A DNA stretch of 6,906 nucleotides, taken from positions 1-6,906 of the forward strand of contig DHGT01000123.1 in NCBI GenBank assembly GCA_002402905.1, in the 5' to 3' direction. The notes under the pieces are model-generated. The model made no database searches. It worked only from the letters and a program-made list of their open reading frames with translations, and was not told where the DNA came from. Of this stretch, positions 6,020 through 6,906 are shown piece after piece (position 1 is the first letter of the stretch; each line of letters starts with the position of its first letter). The stretch is from Desulfatitalea sp. UBA4791. GTDB lineage: Bacteria > Desulfobacterota > Desulfobacteria > Desulfobacterales > Desulfosarcinaceae. The position numbers were made by a program, and so were the translations under genes.

Positions 6020-6906
6020 ATGGTATCGGGTGGCGAACAAGATGAACTGCGTCAGCTGCGCGAGGAGAATGCCCGCCTCAAGGAACTGCTGACCCGGCAC
6101 GGCATCGCCTGGGAAGAACCGGACATCCCTGAACCCGTCTCCGCCCAAACCGAATCCGCACCGACCCCAACCCATTTCACCACCGATGACAAGATCGCCC
6201 TGTTCCGCCGTCTGTTCCGGGGGCGGGAAGATGTCTATCCCCAGCGCTGGGAGTCGGCCAAGGGCACGTCCGGCTATTCACCGGCCTGCGGTAACGAGTG
6301 GAAACCAGGCATCTGCCATAAACCCCGGGTGAAATGCGGCGACTGCAACCAGCGACAGCTGCTGCCGGTGACCGATCAGGTGGTCTATGATCACTTGTCC
6401 GGAAAACAGACCATCGGCGTCTATCCACTCCTGATCGACGACAGTTGCTACTTTCTGGCGGCTGACTTCGATGAGGCCGACTGGCGAGAAGATGCCAAGG
6501 CTTTCATACAATCCTGCCGGGAACTCGTCATCCCGGCGGCGCTGGAGATTTCCCGTTCTGGCAACGGCGCTCACGCCTGGATCTTTTTTGCCGAGCCGGT
6601 TCCGGCCCGCGAGGCCCGGCAGCTCGGGGCCGCTCTGATCAGCCACACCTGCGACCGCACCCGGCAATTGTCCCTGAGCAGCTACGACCGCCTGTTTCCC
6701 AACCAGGACACCATGCCCAAGGGCGGCTTCGGCAACCTGATCGCGCTGCCCCTGCAGAAACAGCCGAGGGAATCAGGGCGCAGCGTGTTCGTTGATGAAC
6801 AGTTGCAACCCCATTCAGATCAGTGGGCTTTTCTGGCGTCCATCCGTCCCATGTCCCGGCGGGACTTGGAAGACGCCATTCTGCGGGCCAGCGGCGGCCG
6901 CCATCC
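6020..6906 (+). CDS. TOTE conflict system archaeo-eukaryotic primase (AEP) protein, 3'-truncated by the window
   Basis: 295 codons are visible and the frame is open at the window end. ATG 6020 is the only usable start after an in-frame stop at 5972-5974; GGAG (6003-6006) lies 13 bases upstream, a weak site. Layout: coiled coil LRQLREENARLKELL (10-24); a Pro/Thr-rich linker (about 33-52); four cysteines Cys90, Cys99, Cys106, Cys109 (CX8CX6CX2C) likely binding zinc; then the primase domain. Its catalytic DxD is Asp149/Asp151 in FLAADFDEADW, the SGxGxH motif is SGNGAHAW (180-187, His185), and a later acidic motif is SYDRLFPNQD (221-230). FGNLIALPLQ (237-246) and HSDQWAFLASI (265-275) are typical of TOTE AEP proteins. 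AEP domains make or extend nucleic-acid primers; in TOTE systems, predicted from comparative genomics to be anti-invader, this domain is usually fused to a superfamily II helicase, expected downstream of the window. Confidence 0.9.
   Translation, partial: MVSGGEQDELRQLREENARLKELLTRHGIAWEEPDIPEPVSAQTESAPTPTHFTTDDKIALFRRLFRGREDVYPQRWESAKGTSGYSPACGNEWKPGICHKPRVKCGDCNQRQLLPVTDQVVYDHLSGKQTIGVYPLLIDDSCYFLAADFDEADWREDAKAFIQSCRELVIPAALEISRSGNGAHAWIFFAEPVPAREARQLGAALISHTCDRTRQLSLSSYDRLFPNQDTMPKGGFGNLIALPLQKQPRESGRSVFVDEQLQPHSDQWAFLASIRPMSRRDLEDAILRASGGRH

Overview
The window comes from a GC-rich bacterium, most likely a gammaproteobacterium. The first two genes closely match the enterobacterial RbbA and YhhJ proteins, but nothing here fixes the genus. 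It falls into two parts: an ordinary transporter operon (1-2886) and, after a gene-poor stretch with a strong terminator, an accessory region (about 3190-6906) that reads as a worn defence island.

Part one is the 3' part of an rbbA-like gene (second ATPase domain plus ABC-2 membrane domain), followed three bases later by a complete yhhJ-like ABC-2 permease. Bases 2887-3189 hold no convincing gene, but contain nested inverted repeats and a long rho-independent terminator (3091-3134). On the minus strand is an unrecognised 62-residue protein (3190-3378) with a good ribosome binding site. Between it and the next plus-strand gene lie two imperfect copies of a 70-bp-spaced repeat.

Part two starts with a 73-residue XRE regulator (3654-3875) that has its own extended -10 promoter and overlaps the start of an hsdR-type restriction subunit. 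hsdR is broken: its nuclease domain and first helicase motifs are intact, but homology stops near 4536. A different frame then carries the C-terminal end of another, unrecognised protein to 4838. An ATGA overlap leads to a 28-codon ORF that resembles the first residues of a Fic protein, and a second ATGA overlap leads to a complete class II Fic protein with a C-terminal winged helix (4918-5934). I read this as a restriction-modification operon that lost several kilobases through at least one, probably two, internal deletions.

The last gene (6020 to beyond the window end) has an N-terminal coiled coil, a four-cysteine zinc motif and an archaeo-eukaryotic primase (AEP) domain of the TOTE conflict-system type. 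It is the most interesting gene here. Its expected helicase part and partner genes lie outside the window. XRE control, restriction remnants, a Fic enzyme and a TOTE primase in one orientation suggest a defence island next to a housekeeping-type transporter operon.
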